7,518 bases of DNA from assembly GCA_030601605.1 (NCBI GenBank), contig JAUVTI010000093.1, positions 1 to 7,518 of the forward strand, given 5' to 3'. The notes below the pieces were generated by a model. That model was not told where the DNA came from. It searched no databases and saw nothing but the letters and a program-made list of their open reading frames with translations. The position numbers and the translations under genes are program-made. The DNA is from Gemmatimonadales bacterium (GTDB taxonomy: Bacteria; Gemmatimonadota; Gemmatimonadetes; Gemmatimonadales; GWC2-71-9). Shown here piece after piece: positions 1 through 6,462 of this stretch (the stretch's first letter is position 1; every line of letters begins with the position of its first letter).

Positions 1-1
1 G

Positions 2-1630
2 CGGGAGCTCGCGGTCACCGCCGGCACCGTATTTCGCGACCTCTCAGCCCAGCACGCACTGGCCGGGGCGCCTCCGGTGGACGTGGTGCTCGGCTTCTAC
101 GAGGAGTTCCAGAACCGCTACTACAACTCGGCGCTGTACGCCACGCTCGGTGGCGCCGAGCCCGGCATCCGCCACGTGCACCGCAAAGTGTTCCTCCCCA
201 CCTACGGGCTGTTCGACGAGGAGCGCTTCGTGGACCACGGCCACTCGGTGCGGGCGTTCGACACGTCGTGGGGGCGCGCGGCGCTGGCTATCTGCGAGGA
301 CGTGTGGCACTCGATCGTGCCGACGCTGGCGGCGCTGGACGGAGCGCAGTTGCTCATCGTCCCGAGCGCATCGCCGGCGCGCGGCATCGAGCCCGACCAC
401 GAGAGGGGGCAGGATGAGGCGCGCCCCTCGAGTGTGCGCCGCTGGGAGATACTGGCCCGCCAGATGGCCAACGAGCACGGCTTCTATGTGGCCTTCGCCC
501 AACTCGCTGGCTTCGAGGGCGGCAAGGGCCTGCAGGGCAGCTCGATCGTGGTGGATCCGCAGGGCGACGTGATCCTGCGCGCGCCGCTGTTCGAGGAGGC
601 GCTCCTCAGCGCGACAATACAACAGGACGAGATAACGAGAGCGCGCTCGGAGCAGCCGCTGCTGGCCGATCTGGAGACGCAGCTGCTCAACCTGCTGCGG
701 AGTGCAGAGGGAGCCTCCCCGGCGGTCGACTACGCCCCCGAGGACGAGCGTCCCCGCACGCCCAAGCCCGCTGCCAGGACCGAGCATCCGATTCTCGTGC
801 CCGGCGCCGGCGCCGACGCGATGGACATCGATCCCGCGCTCACCGAACAGTGGCTCACGGCGTTCCTCAGGGACGAGCTCGTCCGGCGGCGCGGATTCGG
901 AAAGGGAATCGTGGGGCTTTCGGGCGGCGTGGACAGCGCGGTAACCGCGTACCTGGCGGTCCGCGCGCTGGGCAAGGAGAACGTGATCGGGGTGCGGATG
1001 CCCTACAGCACGTCGAGCGAGGAGAGCCTGGAGCACGCCGAGCTGATAGCAAACGACCTCGGGATCGAGCTCCTCACGGTGGACATCTCGGGGGCGGTGG
1101 ACGCCTACGTGAACGCCGCCGATCCGAAGGCCGACCCCACCCGCCGCGGCAACGTGATGTCACGGATGCGGATGATCACGCTGTTCGATCTCTCCGCCAA
1201 GCACGGTGCTTTGCCGCTCGGAACCGGGAACAAGACCGAGCGCCTGCTGGGTTACTTCACGTGGCACGCCGATGACTCCCCGCCAGTCAACCCGTTGGGC
1301 GACCTATTCAAGACACAAGTGATCGCGCTCGCGAAACACCTCGGTGTGCCCGACGCGATCGTCGGCAAGCCCGCCACGGCCGACCTGGTGGCCGGACAGA
1401 CCGACGAGACCGACCTCGGCATCAGCTACGACAGGGCGGACCGGATTCTCCACTGGCTGCTCAAGGGACTCAAGCAGGCGCAGGTGGTGGAGAAGGGGTT
1501 CAGTGCGAAGGACGTGGAGATCGTGAGCCGCAGGCTCCACTCCACGCACTGGAAGCGCAGGCTGCCCACCGTGGCGATGGTGAGCAGCACGACGATCGGC
1601 GAGAGCTACCTGCGGCCGGTGGACTACTGA
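2..1630 (+). CDS. nadE: Glutamine-dependent NAD+ synthetase, 5' partial
   Basis: Makes NAD+ from deamido-NAD+ and ATP in the cytoplasm, using ammonia released from glutamine by its own N-terminal nitrilase-fold domain. The reading frame is open from base 2, so the true start lies upstream; about 542 residues are visible and I estimate 60-80 are missing, including the expected catalytic Glu of the glutaminase. The nitrilase Lys (HRKVFLPTYG, Lys at 185-187) and Cys (AICEDVW, Cys at 293-295) are present. A linker at about 690-840 leads to the synthetase domain, with the ATP-pyrophosphatase P-loop SGGVDSA at 920-940, an RMRM segment near 1160-1175 and the GTGNKTE motif at 1220-1240. The loop after it reads GYFTWHADD, where the family usually has GYFTxYGDG. 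An internal GTG at 77 is not the start because homology extends upstream of it. The TGA at 1628-1630 is followed by 35 nt to the next gene. Family assignment is very secure. Confidence 0.96.
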   Translation, partial: RELAVTAGTVFRDLSAQHALAGAPPVDVVLGFYEEFQNRYYNSALYATLGGAEPGIRHVHRKVFLPTYGLFDEERFVDHGHSVRAFDTSWGRAALAICEDVWHSIVPTLAALDGAQLLIVPSASPARGIEPDHERGQDEARPSSVRRWEILARQMANEHGFYVAFAQLAGFEGGKGLQGSSIVVDPQGDVILRAPLFEEALLSATIQQDEITRARSEQPLLADLETQLLNLLRSAEGASPAVDYAPEDERPRTPKPAARTEHPILVPGAGADAMDIDPALTEQWLTAFLRDELVRRRGFGKGIVGLSGGVDSAVTAYLAVRALGKENVIGVRMPYSTSSEESLEHAELIANDLGIELLTVDISGAVDAYVNAADPKADPTRRGNVMSRMRMITLFDLSAKHGALPLGTGNKTERLLGYFTWHADDSPPVNPLGDLFKTQVIALAKHLGVPDAIVGKPATADLVAGQTDETDLGISYDRADRILHWLLKGLKQAQVVEKGFSAKDVEIVSRRLHSTHWKRRLPTVAMVSSTTIGESYLRPVDY

Positions 1631-1653
1631 CGGATGAGCGATTTGAACTGACT

Positions 1654-1661
1654 GAAGGAGG
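1654..1661 (+). promoter_or_regulatory. Shine-Dalgarno of the thioesterase gene
   Basis: GAAGGAGG is a near-perfect Shine-Dalgarno. It ends one base before a TTG at 1663, which is too close for that codon to be used, and four bases before a GTG at 1666. It therefore favours GTG 1666 as the start of the thioesterase gene, although the spacing is still short. Confidence 0.7.
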
Positions 1662-1665
1662 ATTG

Positions 1666-2145
1666 GTGACAGCCGACGCGTACACGCCCCGCCCGGTGAA
1701 GGACTCCCAGTCAATCATGACCGAGTTGATGATGCCGCACATGGCCAATCTGCAGGGCAACGTGTTCGGCGGGATCATTCTGTCACTGGTAGACCGGGTG
1801 GCCGCCGTGGCCGCCATCCGCCACTGCGGCGGACCGGCAGTCACCGTCTCGGTGGACCAGGTGGATTTCCGTGAGCCGATCCACGTCGGCGAGCTCGTCG
1901 TCGCGAAGGCCAGCGTGAACTACGTGGGGCGCACCTCGATGGAGGTGGGGGTGCGGGTCGAGGCCGAGCAGATCGTGACCCGCCAGAGGCGCCACACCAA
2001 CAGCTGCTACCTCACGTTCGTGGCGCTCGACGAGGAAGGCCACCCTGTGGACGTGCCGCAAGTGGAGCCCGAAGGCTGGGACCAGATGCGCCGCTACGAG
2101 GCCGCCAAGGAGCGGCGTCAGAATCGGACCAAGCGAACCTCGTGA
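1666..2145 (+). CDS. Acyl-CoA thioesterase, hotdog fold (BACH/YciA type)
   Basis: Predicted cytoplasmic enzyme that hydrolyses acyl-CoA to free fatty acid and CoA. The 159-residue length fits a single-hotdog family member. Near the N-terminus, N28 is followed by GNVFGGIIL and LVDRVAAVAA (D43); this is the Asn...GxxFGG...D pattern of the BACH/ACOT7/YciA group, and D43 sits where the family's catalytic acidic residue lies. TSMEVGVRVEAE (about 90-101) and RRHTNSCYLTFVALDE (about 108-123) are the other typical strands. The C-terminal 18 residues are basic and look disordered. GTG 1666 is chosen over TTG 1663 because of the Shine-Dalgarno spacing. The stop overlaps the patatin start in a GTGA at 2142-2145, so the two are probably translationally coupled. 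Chain-length specificity cannot be read from the sequence. An isolated hotdog domain could also act on other thioesters. Confidence 0.92.
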   Translation: MTADAYTPRPVKDSQSIMTELMMPHMANLQGNVFGGIILSLVDRVAAVAAIRHCGGPAVTVSVDQVDFREPIHVGELVVAKASVNYVGRTSMEVGVRVEAEQIVTRQRRHTNSCYLTFVALDEEGHPVDVPQVEPEGWDQMRRYEAAKERRQNRTKRTS

Positions 2146-2978
2146 AGAAGTACGAGCGCGTCGTGTGCGTGATGAGCGGTGGCGGTGCCAAGACCGCGGC
2201 CCACGCCGGAGCGATGCGCGCGCTGGAGGAGTGGGACCTCGAGCCCGGGCACTTCGTGGGCACCTCGATGGGCGCCGTCGTGGGGGCGACTTTTGCAGCC
2301 GGTCTGCGCTACGACGACGTGCTCAAGCGAATGATCCGGATCTCGCGCCGGGACGTGGCTCAGTTCTCGCGCACGCTCCTGCTGGGGCCGTTTGCCGAGA
2401 GCTTTCTCAGGGCCGAGCCGCTCAAGCGCACCATCGAGGCGCTGGTCCCCGTGCAGCGGTTCGACCAGCTGAAGACGCCTCTCACCGTTACCACGGTGGA
2501 CATCCGGAACGGCCAGCTCGCGCTGTTCGGAGAGGGCGGCGTCGAGCGCGTCTCACTGGTCGAGGTCCTGTACGCGTCGTGTGCGCTGCCGCTGTACTAT
2601 CCGCCGGCGCGGATCGGGGACCGGGACTACGTGGACGGAGGCCTGCGCGCCGTGCTGCCGCTCGACGTGGCCGCGATGTTCGCGCCCGACCTGATCGTGG
2701 CCGTGGCGGTGGGCCCCTCGCTCTACGCTCCGCCGCCGGAGCACTCGGCGATGATCCCGCCGATGCTGCAGGCGCACAATGACGCGCTCAGGGTCCTGAT
2801 GGCGGCCGAGACCGAGCGGGTCATCGAGCGATTCCGCCAGGGACCGACGCCCCTGGTGCTCGTCCGCCCGAACCTCGAACAGCAGGCCACCTTCGCCGTG
2901 GGCAGCATGGTGCGGTACGTCGAGGAGGGTTACAGGGCGGCGACCCGGGCGCTGCACGAGTTCCTCGAAGCATCCTGA
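2142..2978 (+). CDS. Patatin-like phospholipase / lipid acyl hydrolase
   Basis: Predicted Ser-Asp dyad lipid acyl hydrolase of 278 residues. The oxyanion-hole glycines are in SGGGAKTAAHAG (12-23), the nucleophile is S42 in the elbow GTSMG (40-44), and the second catalytic residue is D165 in YVDGG (163-167). The segment CALPLYYPPARI (147-158) matches the conserved stretch that precedes the DGG motif. No signal peptide or transmembrane helix is seen, so it should be cytoplasmic or peripherally bound to the inner membrane, as for the RssA-like bacterial patatins. The family normally has Gly where T18 follows GGGAK, and Ala is more common than Met in the elbow; both are modest variants. The start is GTG 2142 inside the thioesterase stop, with no strong Shine-Dalgarno, consistent with coupling. 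Its likely substrates are phospholipids or lysophospholipids, but this is inferred from the family and from the nearby lipid transporter. Confidence 0.93.
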   Translation: MKKYERVVCVMSGGGAKTAAHAGAMRALEEWDLEPGHFVGTSMGAVVGATFAAGLRYDDVLKRMIRISRRDVAQFSRTLLLGPFAESFLRAEPLKRTIEALVPVQRFDQLKTPLTVTTVDIRNGQLALFGEGGVERVSLVEVLYASCALPLYYPPARIGDRDYVDGGLRAVLPLDVAAMFAPDLIVAVAVGPSLYAPPPEHSAMIPPMLQAHNDALRVLMAAETERVIERFRQGPTPLVLVRPNLEQQATFAVGSMVRYVEEGYRAATRALHEFLEAS

Positions 2979-3042
2979 GCGAGTACTTTTGGAGCAATCC
3001 AGATCCCCTCGGACCGCCGCTCAGGCAGCGGGCACGGGCCAG

Positions 3043-3477
3043 ATGACTGAAACCGCGGTCAAGCAATTCACGCTCGAAGAGGCGAACGCCACGATCCCCT
3101 ACGTGCGGCGCATTGTGGAGGACATCGTAGCGGAGTACCAGACCTGGCGGGACTGCATCTTCCGCTACGAGGCGATCGCCGCGGAGAGCAAGGCCGACGA
3201 AGGGGAGACGGAGGGGCAGGATCAGCTGCGGGCGGAGGTGGACGACATCGCCAGGCGCATCAGCGCCTTCATTGACGAGCTGACGCAGGTGGGGTGCGTT
3301 TTCAAGGGCCTCGACGGCGGCCTGGTGGACTTCCAGGCGCGGCGGGAAGGGCGCGACATATACCTCTGCTGGAGGCTGGAGGAACCCGAGATTGGATACT
3401 GGCACGAGCTGGAGGCCGGATTCGCGGGACGCCAGCCCCTGACACCTGACTTCAGGACCGATGAGGTAGGAGAATGA
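3043..3477 (+). CDS. DUF2203 family protein
   Basis: 144-residue soluble protein of unknown function. It begins with the family's FTLEEANATIPYVRR (9-23), continues with helical, charged sequence containing an acidic low-complexity stretch at about 48-62, then the diagnostic C-terminal block GCVFKGLDGGLVDF (84-97), GRDIYLCWRLEEPEIGYWHE (103-122) and GFAGRQPL (126-133). The N-terminal half is predicted to form a helical hairpin or coiled coil. ATG 3043 is preferred: an upstream in-frame TTG at 2989 would add 18 residues that do not resemble the family, and neither site has a convincing Shine-Dalgarno. The stop overlaps the next start in ATGA at 3474-3477, which points to coupling with the membrane protein. 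DUF2203 has no established biochemical role that I know of, so no function is assigned. Confidence 0.88.
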   Translation: MTETAVKQFTLEEANATIPYVRRIVEDIVAEYQTWRDCIFRYEAIAAESKADEGETEGQDQLRAEVDDIARRISAFIDELTQVGCVFKGLDGGLVDFQARREGRDIYLCWRLEEPEIGYWHELEAGFAGRQPLTPDFRTDEVGE

Positions 3478-3935
3478 CGCTGGTCACGTTCGCCCACTCG
3501 TTCGGCATGTGTCTATGGATCGGCGGGGCAATCGCCAGCATGGTGATCGCCCTTGGGGCACAGAAGGAGAGTGGTGAGGTGCGCGCGGGCGTGTACCGGC
3601 TGCTGGCGCGGATTCAAACCTCCGTGGTCGGCCTGGGGGCGCTGCTCGTGGTGGCGTCCGGATTCCTCATGATGATGGACTACTCCACCAGTGGGCTCGA
3701 GATCATGATGCGCGAGCCCAGCCGCTGGGTGATGGTCCTCGTGGGGCTCCTCGCGGGGGTAATCGTGCTATTCGTGGCGCTGCCCACCGCGGTGCGGATG
3801 GGCGGCCTGGCCGTCACGTCCGAGAGCGGCCAGATGCCGCCGGCGTTCGAGATCTACCGGCGGCGGCTGGAGGTCATCTCCTACGTGGCGGGCGCGCTCG
3901 CGATCATTGCACTCTTCGCCTGGTACGTGCTATGA
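3474..3935 (+). CDS. Small four-helix integral membrane protein (CopD/DUF2269-like)
   Basis: 153 residues with four clear hydrophobic segments at about 5-27, 48-69, 84-105 and 133-153. The N-terminal pattern HSFGMCLWIGG (H8 in helix 1) resembles the His...LWxGG signature shared by the CopD, DUF2269 and DUF4149 membrane families. In CopD-type and HemJ-type proteins a membrane His can be functional, but only this one His is seen here, so a metal or haem role is speculation. The ATG overlaps the DUF2203 stop; GAGG at 3463-3466 lies 7 nt upstream and could serve as a Shine-Dalgarno. The mlaE start follows 22 nt after its stop. It is placed between lipid-hydrolase and lipid-transport genes, but nothing in the sequence ties it to that pathway. 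Membrane topology is well supported; family membership is tentative. Confidence 0.8.
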   Translation: MTLVTFAHSFGMCLWIGGAIASMVIALGAQKESGEVRAGVYRLLARIQTSVVGLGALLVVASGFLMMMDYSTSGLEIMMREPSRWVMVLVGLLAGVIVLFVALPTAVRMGGLAVTSESGQMPPAFEIYRRRLEVISYVAGALAIIALFAWYVL

Positions 3936-3957
3936 GGGGTCCCCGCCCAATGAGCCG

Positions 3958-4788
3958 ATGACCGAAGAGCGCTGGCGCCTTTCCCAGGCATACCGGATTC
4001 CGCTGGAGGGGGTGGAGAAGCTGGACCTCCGCCGCTATGCGGGCCGGATGTTCCTGCTCGGGGCGACCCATGTGGGCCGGATCGCCTACATGGTCTTCGA
4101 GATCTTCCGGGGCCTCGGGGAATGGCGCATCTGGCTCCCGCGCACCTGGGAGCAGGCCTATCAGGTCGGCGTCGGCTCGCTCTTCATCGTCTTTCTGACC
4201 GCGGGCTTTGCGGGTGGAGTGACCTCACTCCAGGCCGGCTATCAGTTCACCGGCACCATACCGGTCTATTTCGCGGCAGGCGTCATCACCCAGTCCCTGA
4301 TCCTGGAGCTCGGGCCGGTGCTCACCGGCCTGATTCTGGCGGGCAGGGTGGGAGCGCGCTATGCGGCCGAGCTGGGCACCATGCGGGTCACCGAGCAGAT
4401 CGATGCGCTCGAGAGCCTGGGCCGCTCGACGGTGTCGCATCTGATCATCCCGCGCGTGTTGGCGGGCACGCTCATGCTCCCCGTGCTCGTCATCTTCGCC
4501 GACGCCATCGGGATCCTATCCGGGTGGATGGCCGCCAGACACACGCTGGACATCAGCAACTACGACTTCGTGTACGGCGCACGTTACTTCTTCAGGCCGT
4601 ACGACCTGTGGTACTCGATGGTCAAGGCGTTGTTCTTCGGAGTTGCTGTTACGTTGGTGCCCTGCTACATGGGCATGAACACCGGCAAGGGCGCTGAGGG
4701 CGTGGGCAAGGCGACGACCGCCGCGGTGGTGTCGAGCTCGGTGTTGATCCTGGCGATCGACGCGATCCTGTCGGAGCTGCTGCTGTGA
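3958..4788 (+). CDS. mlaE: MlaE-family ABC transporter permease
   Basis: Inner-membrane permease of a lipid-transport ABC system of the MlaFEDB type, which moves phospholipid between the inner membrane and the periplasmic MCE protein. At 276 residues it is slightly longer than E. coli MlaE (about 260). The family signature spans residues 117-155: ELGPVLTGLILAGRVGA followed by AELGTMRVTEQIDALESLG. The C-terminal CYMGMNTGKGAEGVGKATT (236-254) is the other typical block. Five or so hydrophobic segments are visible, at about 70-92, 101-117, 163-190, 223-240 and 254-274. The N-terminal 60 residues include an amphipathic helix, as in the family. ATG 3958 is chosen over non-family upstream sequence; its Shine-Dalgarno is weak. 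The stop overlaps mlaF in GTGA at 4785-4788. The direction of transport cannot be deduced from sequence. Confidence 0.95.
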   Translation: MTEERWRLSQAYRIPLEGVEKLDLRRYAGRMFLLGATHVGRIAYMVFEIFRGLGEWRIWLPRTWEQAYQVGVGSLFIVFLTAGFAGGVTSLQAGYQFTGTIPVYFAAGVITQSLILELGPVLTGLILAGRVGARYAAELGTMRVTEQIDALESLGRSTVSHLIIPRVLAGTLMLPVLVIFADAIGILSGWMAARHTLDISNYDFVYGARYFFRPYDLWYSMVKALFFGVAVTLVPCYMGMNTGKGAEGVGKATTAAVVSSSVLILAIDAILSELLL

Positions 4789-5534
4789 TCCGGCTCGTCG
4801 ACGTCCACAAGCGCTTCGGCGAAAACGTCGTGCTCGACGGCGTGGACTTCGACGTGCAGCGGGGGGAGACCGTCTCGCTGCTGGGGCCGTCGGGCGTGGG
4901 GAAGTCGGTTCTCCTCAAGCACATCAACGGGTTGATCCATCCGGACTGGGGTGAGGTGTTCGTGGACGGCCAGCAGGTGCCGCTGCTTCCGCGCAAGGAG
5001 CTGCAGCAGCTGCGTACCAAGATCGGCTACGTGTTCCAGTTCGGGGCGCTGTTCGACTCGATGTCCGTGTTCGATAACATCAAGCTCGGCATCACCGACC
5101 CGGAGTGCGCCGGGGACGATCACTATTGCCGGATGCGGGTGCAGGAATGCATCGATCTGGTGAACCTTTCGCCCATGACCGCGGGGAAGTATCCTGCGGA
5201 CCTGTCGGGCGGGATGAAGAAGCGGGTGGGGATCGCACGGGCGATCGCCGGGAAGCCCACCTACCTGCTGTACGACGAGCCAACCTCGGGGCTCGATCCG
5301 GTGAACGCCGACATCATCGACGCCCTGATCCAGAAGTTGCAGGGCGAGCTGGGCGTCACCAGTGTCGTAGTGTCGCATGACGTGCGCGGCTCGTTCCGGG
5401 TGGGAAACCGGATCGCGCTGCTGACCGACGGCAAGATTCGCAAAGTCGGAACGGCCGACGAATTGCGCGATAGCGAAGACCAGGCGGTGCGCCAGTTCCT
5501 GGAAAGGGACTTCGGCTCCGCCGTGGTCGGCTGA
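4785..5534 (+). CDS. mlaF: MlaF-family ABC transporter ATP-binding protein
   Basis: Cytoplasmic ATPase that should pair with the MlaE permease. All motifs of a working ABC nucleotide-binding domain are present in 249 residues: Walker A GPSGVGKS (34-41), Q-loop Q85 in VFQFGALFDSMSV (83-95), signature LSGGM (140-144), Walker B LLYDEPTSGLDP (161-172) and switch His H198 in VSHD. The sequence FGALFDSMSV after the Q-loop and LSGGMKKRVGIARAI are characteristic of the MlaF/Ttg2A/Mce-associated MceG branch. The start is GTG 4785, with GGAG at 4773-4776 eight bases upstream and a 4-nt overlap with mlaE. The C-terminal tail (about 225-249) is short, without the long extension that some MlaF proteins have. 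No MlaB-like STAS gene is adjacent. Confidence 0.97.
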   Translation: MIRLVDVHKRFGENVVLDGVDFDVQRGETVSLLGPSGVGKSVLLKHINGLIHPDWGEVFVDGQQVPLLPRKELQQLRTKIGYVFQFGALFDSMSVFDNIKLGITDPECAGDDHYCRMRVQECIDLVNLSPMTAGKYPADLSGGMKKRVGIARAIAGKPTYLLYDEPTSGLDPVNADIIDALIQKLQGELGVTSVVVSHDVRGSFRVGNRIALLTDGKIRKVGTADELRDSEDQAVRQFLERDFGSAVVG

Positions 5535-5546
5535 TTGGGGACCGCG

Positions 5547-6437
5547 ATGGATCTCTACTACAAGCAGGAAATAACGGTCGGTGTGATGGTCCTCGTGGCG
5601 CTCGCGATCATGTTCGGCGGGCTGTTGTGGCTCACCGGCGAGTCGCTCACGGGACGCGGGATGCTGACGGTCAAGGTGCGGTTCGAGTCCGTCAGCGGCC
5701 TCAACCAGGGCGACCCCGTACAGATCTCCGGCGTGACCGTGGGCCGCGTGTCGAAGGTCCGGCTGCAGCGGGTCGGTTCGGTGATGGCGGAGTTGCAGAT
5801 CCGCGAAGAGGTGAGGCCCCGCATTGACGCGGGAGCCGAGGTTCGCTCGCTCGACTTCCTGGGCTCCAAGTTCGTCGCGTTCTCGCCCGGCATGGCCGAG
5901 GGATTCCTGGACCCCGATTCGGTGATCGTGGGCATCAACGAGACCGAGCTCGCCGAGAGCGCCGTCGCGTTGGCCGAGGAGGCGACCCGCACGCTCAGCC
6001 GGGCGCAGGCGATCATGTCGGAGGAGGTGGTCAGCCAGATTCAATCCACGATGGCCGCAGCCGAGCGCGCCCTCAACGTGGTGGCCGACGTGGGCGAGGG
6101 CCCGATCGTGGATGACATCACCGCCTCGCTCCGGTCGGTGAGGAACGCTGCGGCATCGATCGACTCCATCATTTCCGACCCGGCCATCAAGGAATCGGTG
6201 CGGCAGTTCGACGAGATCACCGAGGGCGTGCGCGAGATGACCGAGGGGCTCGCCGCGGTCACGCAGCAGATGGCGCTGCTGGTCGAGCAGGTGCGCTCGC
6301 CCGACGGATCGGTCGGCAAGATCCTCACCGACACTACGCTGTACAACGACATGCACGAGGTGCTGGAGTCGCTGCGCAAGCTGCTGGACGACGTGAGGGA
6401 GCACCCGGGCAGGTATGTGAATGTGAAGGTGTTCTAA
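5547..6437 (+). CDS. mlaD: MlaD-like MCE-domain lipid transport protein
   Basis: Periplasmic lipid-binding subunit anchored in the inner membrane by one N-terminal helix (about 10-30), expected to form a hexameric ring on the MlaE-MlaF core. The MCE domain covers about 40-115, with VRFESVSGLNQGDPVQISGV (44-63) and VGRV (65-68) as its hallmark. From about 135 onward the protein is helical and alanine/glutamate-rich, with heptad-like spacing, and it ends in EHPGRYVNVKVF (285-296), a tail common in longer single-MCE proteins. The 296-residue length is well above the roughly 183 of E. coli MlaD, the surplus being the C-terminal helix region. ATG 5547 is preferred over TTG 5535, which directly abuts the mlaF stop, because TGGGGA at 5536-5541 is a reasonable Shine-Dalgarno 5 nt upstream. 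No lipobox is present. Confidence 0.94.
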   Translation: MDLYYKQEITVGVMVLVALAIMFGGLLWLTGESLTGRGMLTVKVRFESVSGLNQGDPVQISGVTVGRVSKVRLQRVGSVMAELQIREEVRPRIDAGAEVRSLDFLGSKFVAFSPGMAEGFLDPDSVIVGINETELAESAVALAEEATRTLSRAQAIMSEEVVSQIQSTMAAAERALNVVADVGEGPIVDDITASLRSVRNAAASIDSIISDPAIKESVRQFDEITEGVREMTEGLAAVTQQMALLVEQVRSPDGSVGKILTDTTLYNDMHEVLESLRKLLDDVREHPGRYVNVKVF

Positions 6438-6444
6438 CCCTCCT

Positions 6445-6462
6445 TTTTTGTATATTCGCCCC
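6445..6462 (+). promoter_or_regulatory. Putative promoter -10 region immediately upstream of RNase Z
   Basis: A run of Ts leads into TATATT at 6451-6456, a good -10 element preceded by TTG, in otherwise GC-rich DNA. Transcription from it would start at about 6462-6463, on or next to the ATG at 6463, giving a leaderless or nearly leaderless mRNA. No good -35 hexamer is present at 16-19 bp spacing (GGTGTT at 17 bp). The preceding CCTCCTTTT resembles the anti-Shine-Dalgarno rather than a Shine-Dalgarno, and no Shine-Dalgarno is present. Confidence 0.45.

Noticed and set aside
44..1036. A 330-residue open frame on the minus strand opposite nadE
   Set aside because: Composition is typical of a shadow frame (Arg, His and Leu rich), no domain is recognised, and the sense strand encodes clear NadE motifs throughout.
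2989..3042. TTG 2989 as the start of the DUF2203 gene
   Set aside because: The 18 extra residues are Ser/Arg/Ala rich and unlike the family, and there is no good Shine-Dalgarno; the family homology begins shortly after ATG 3043.
6426..6449. AAGG / CCTT followed by a T run as a terminator after mlaD
   Set aside because: The stem would be only four or five weak pairs with a 12-nt loop. The T run is better explained as part of the promoter-like region before rnz.
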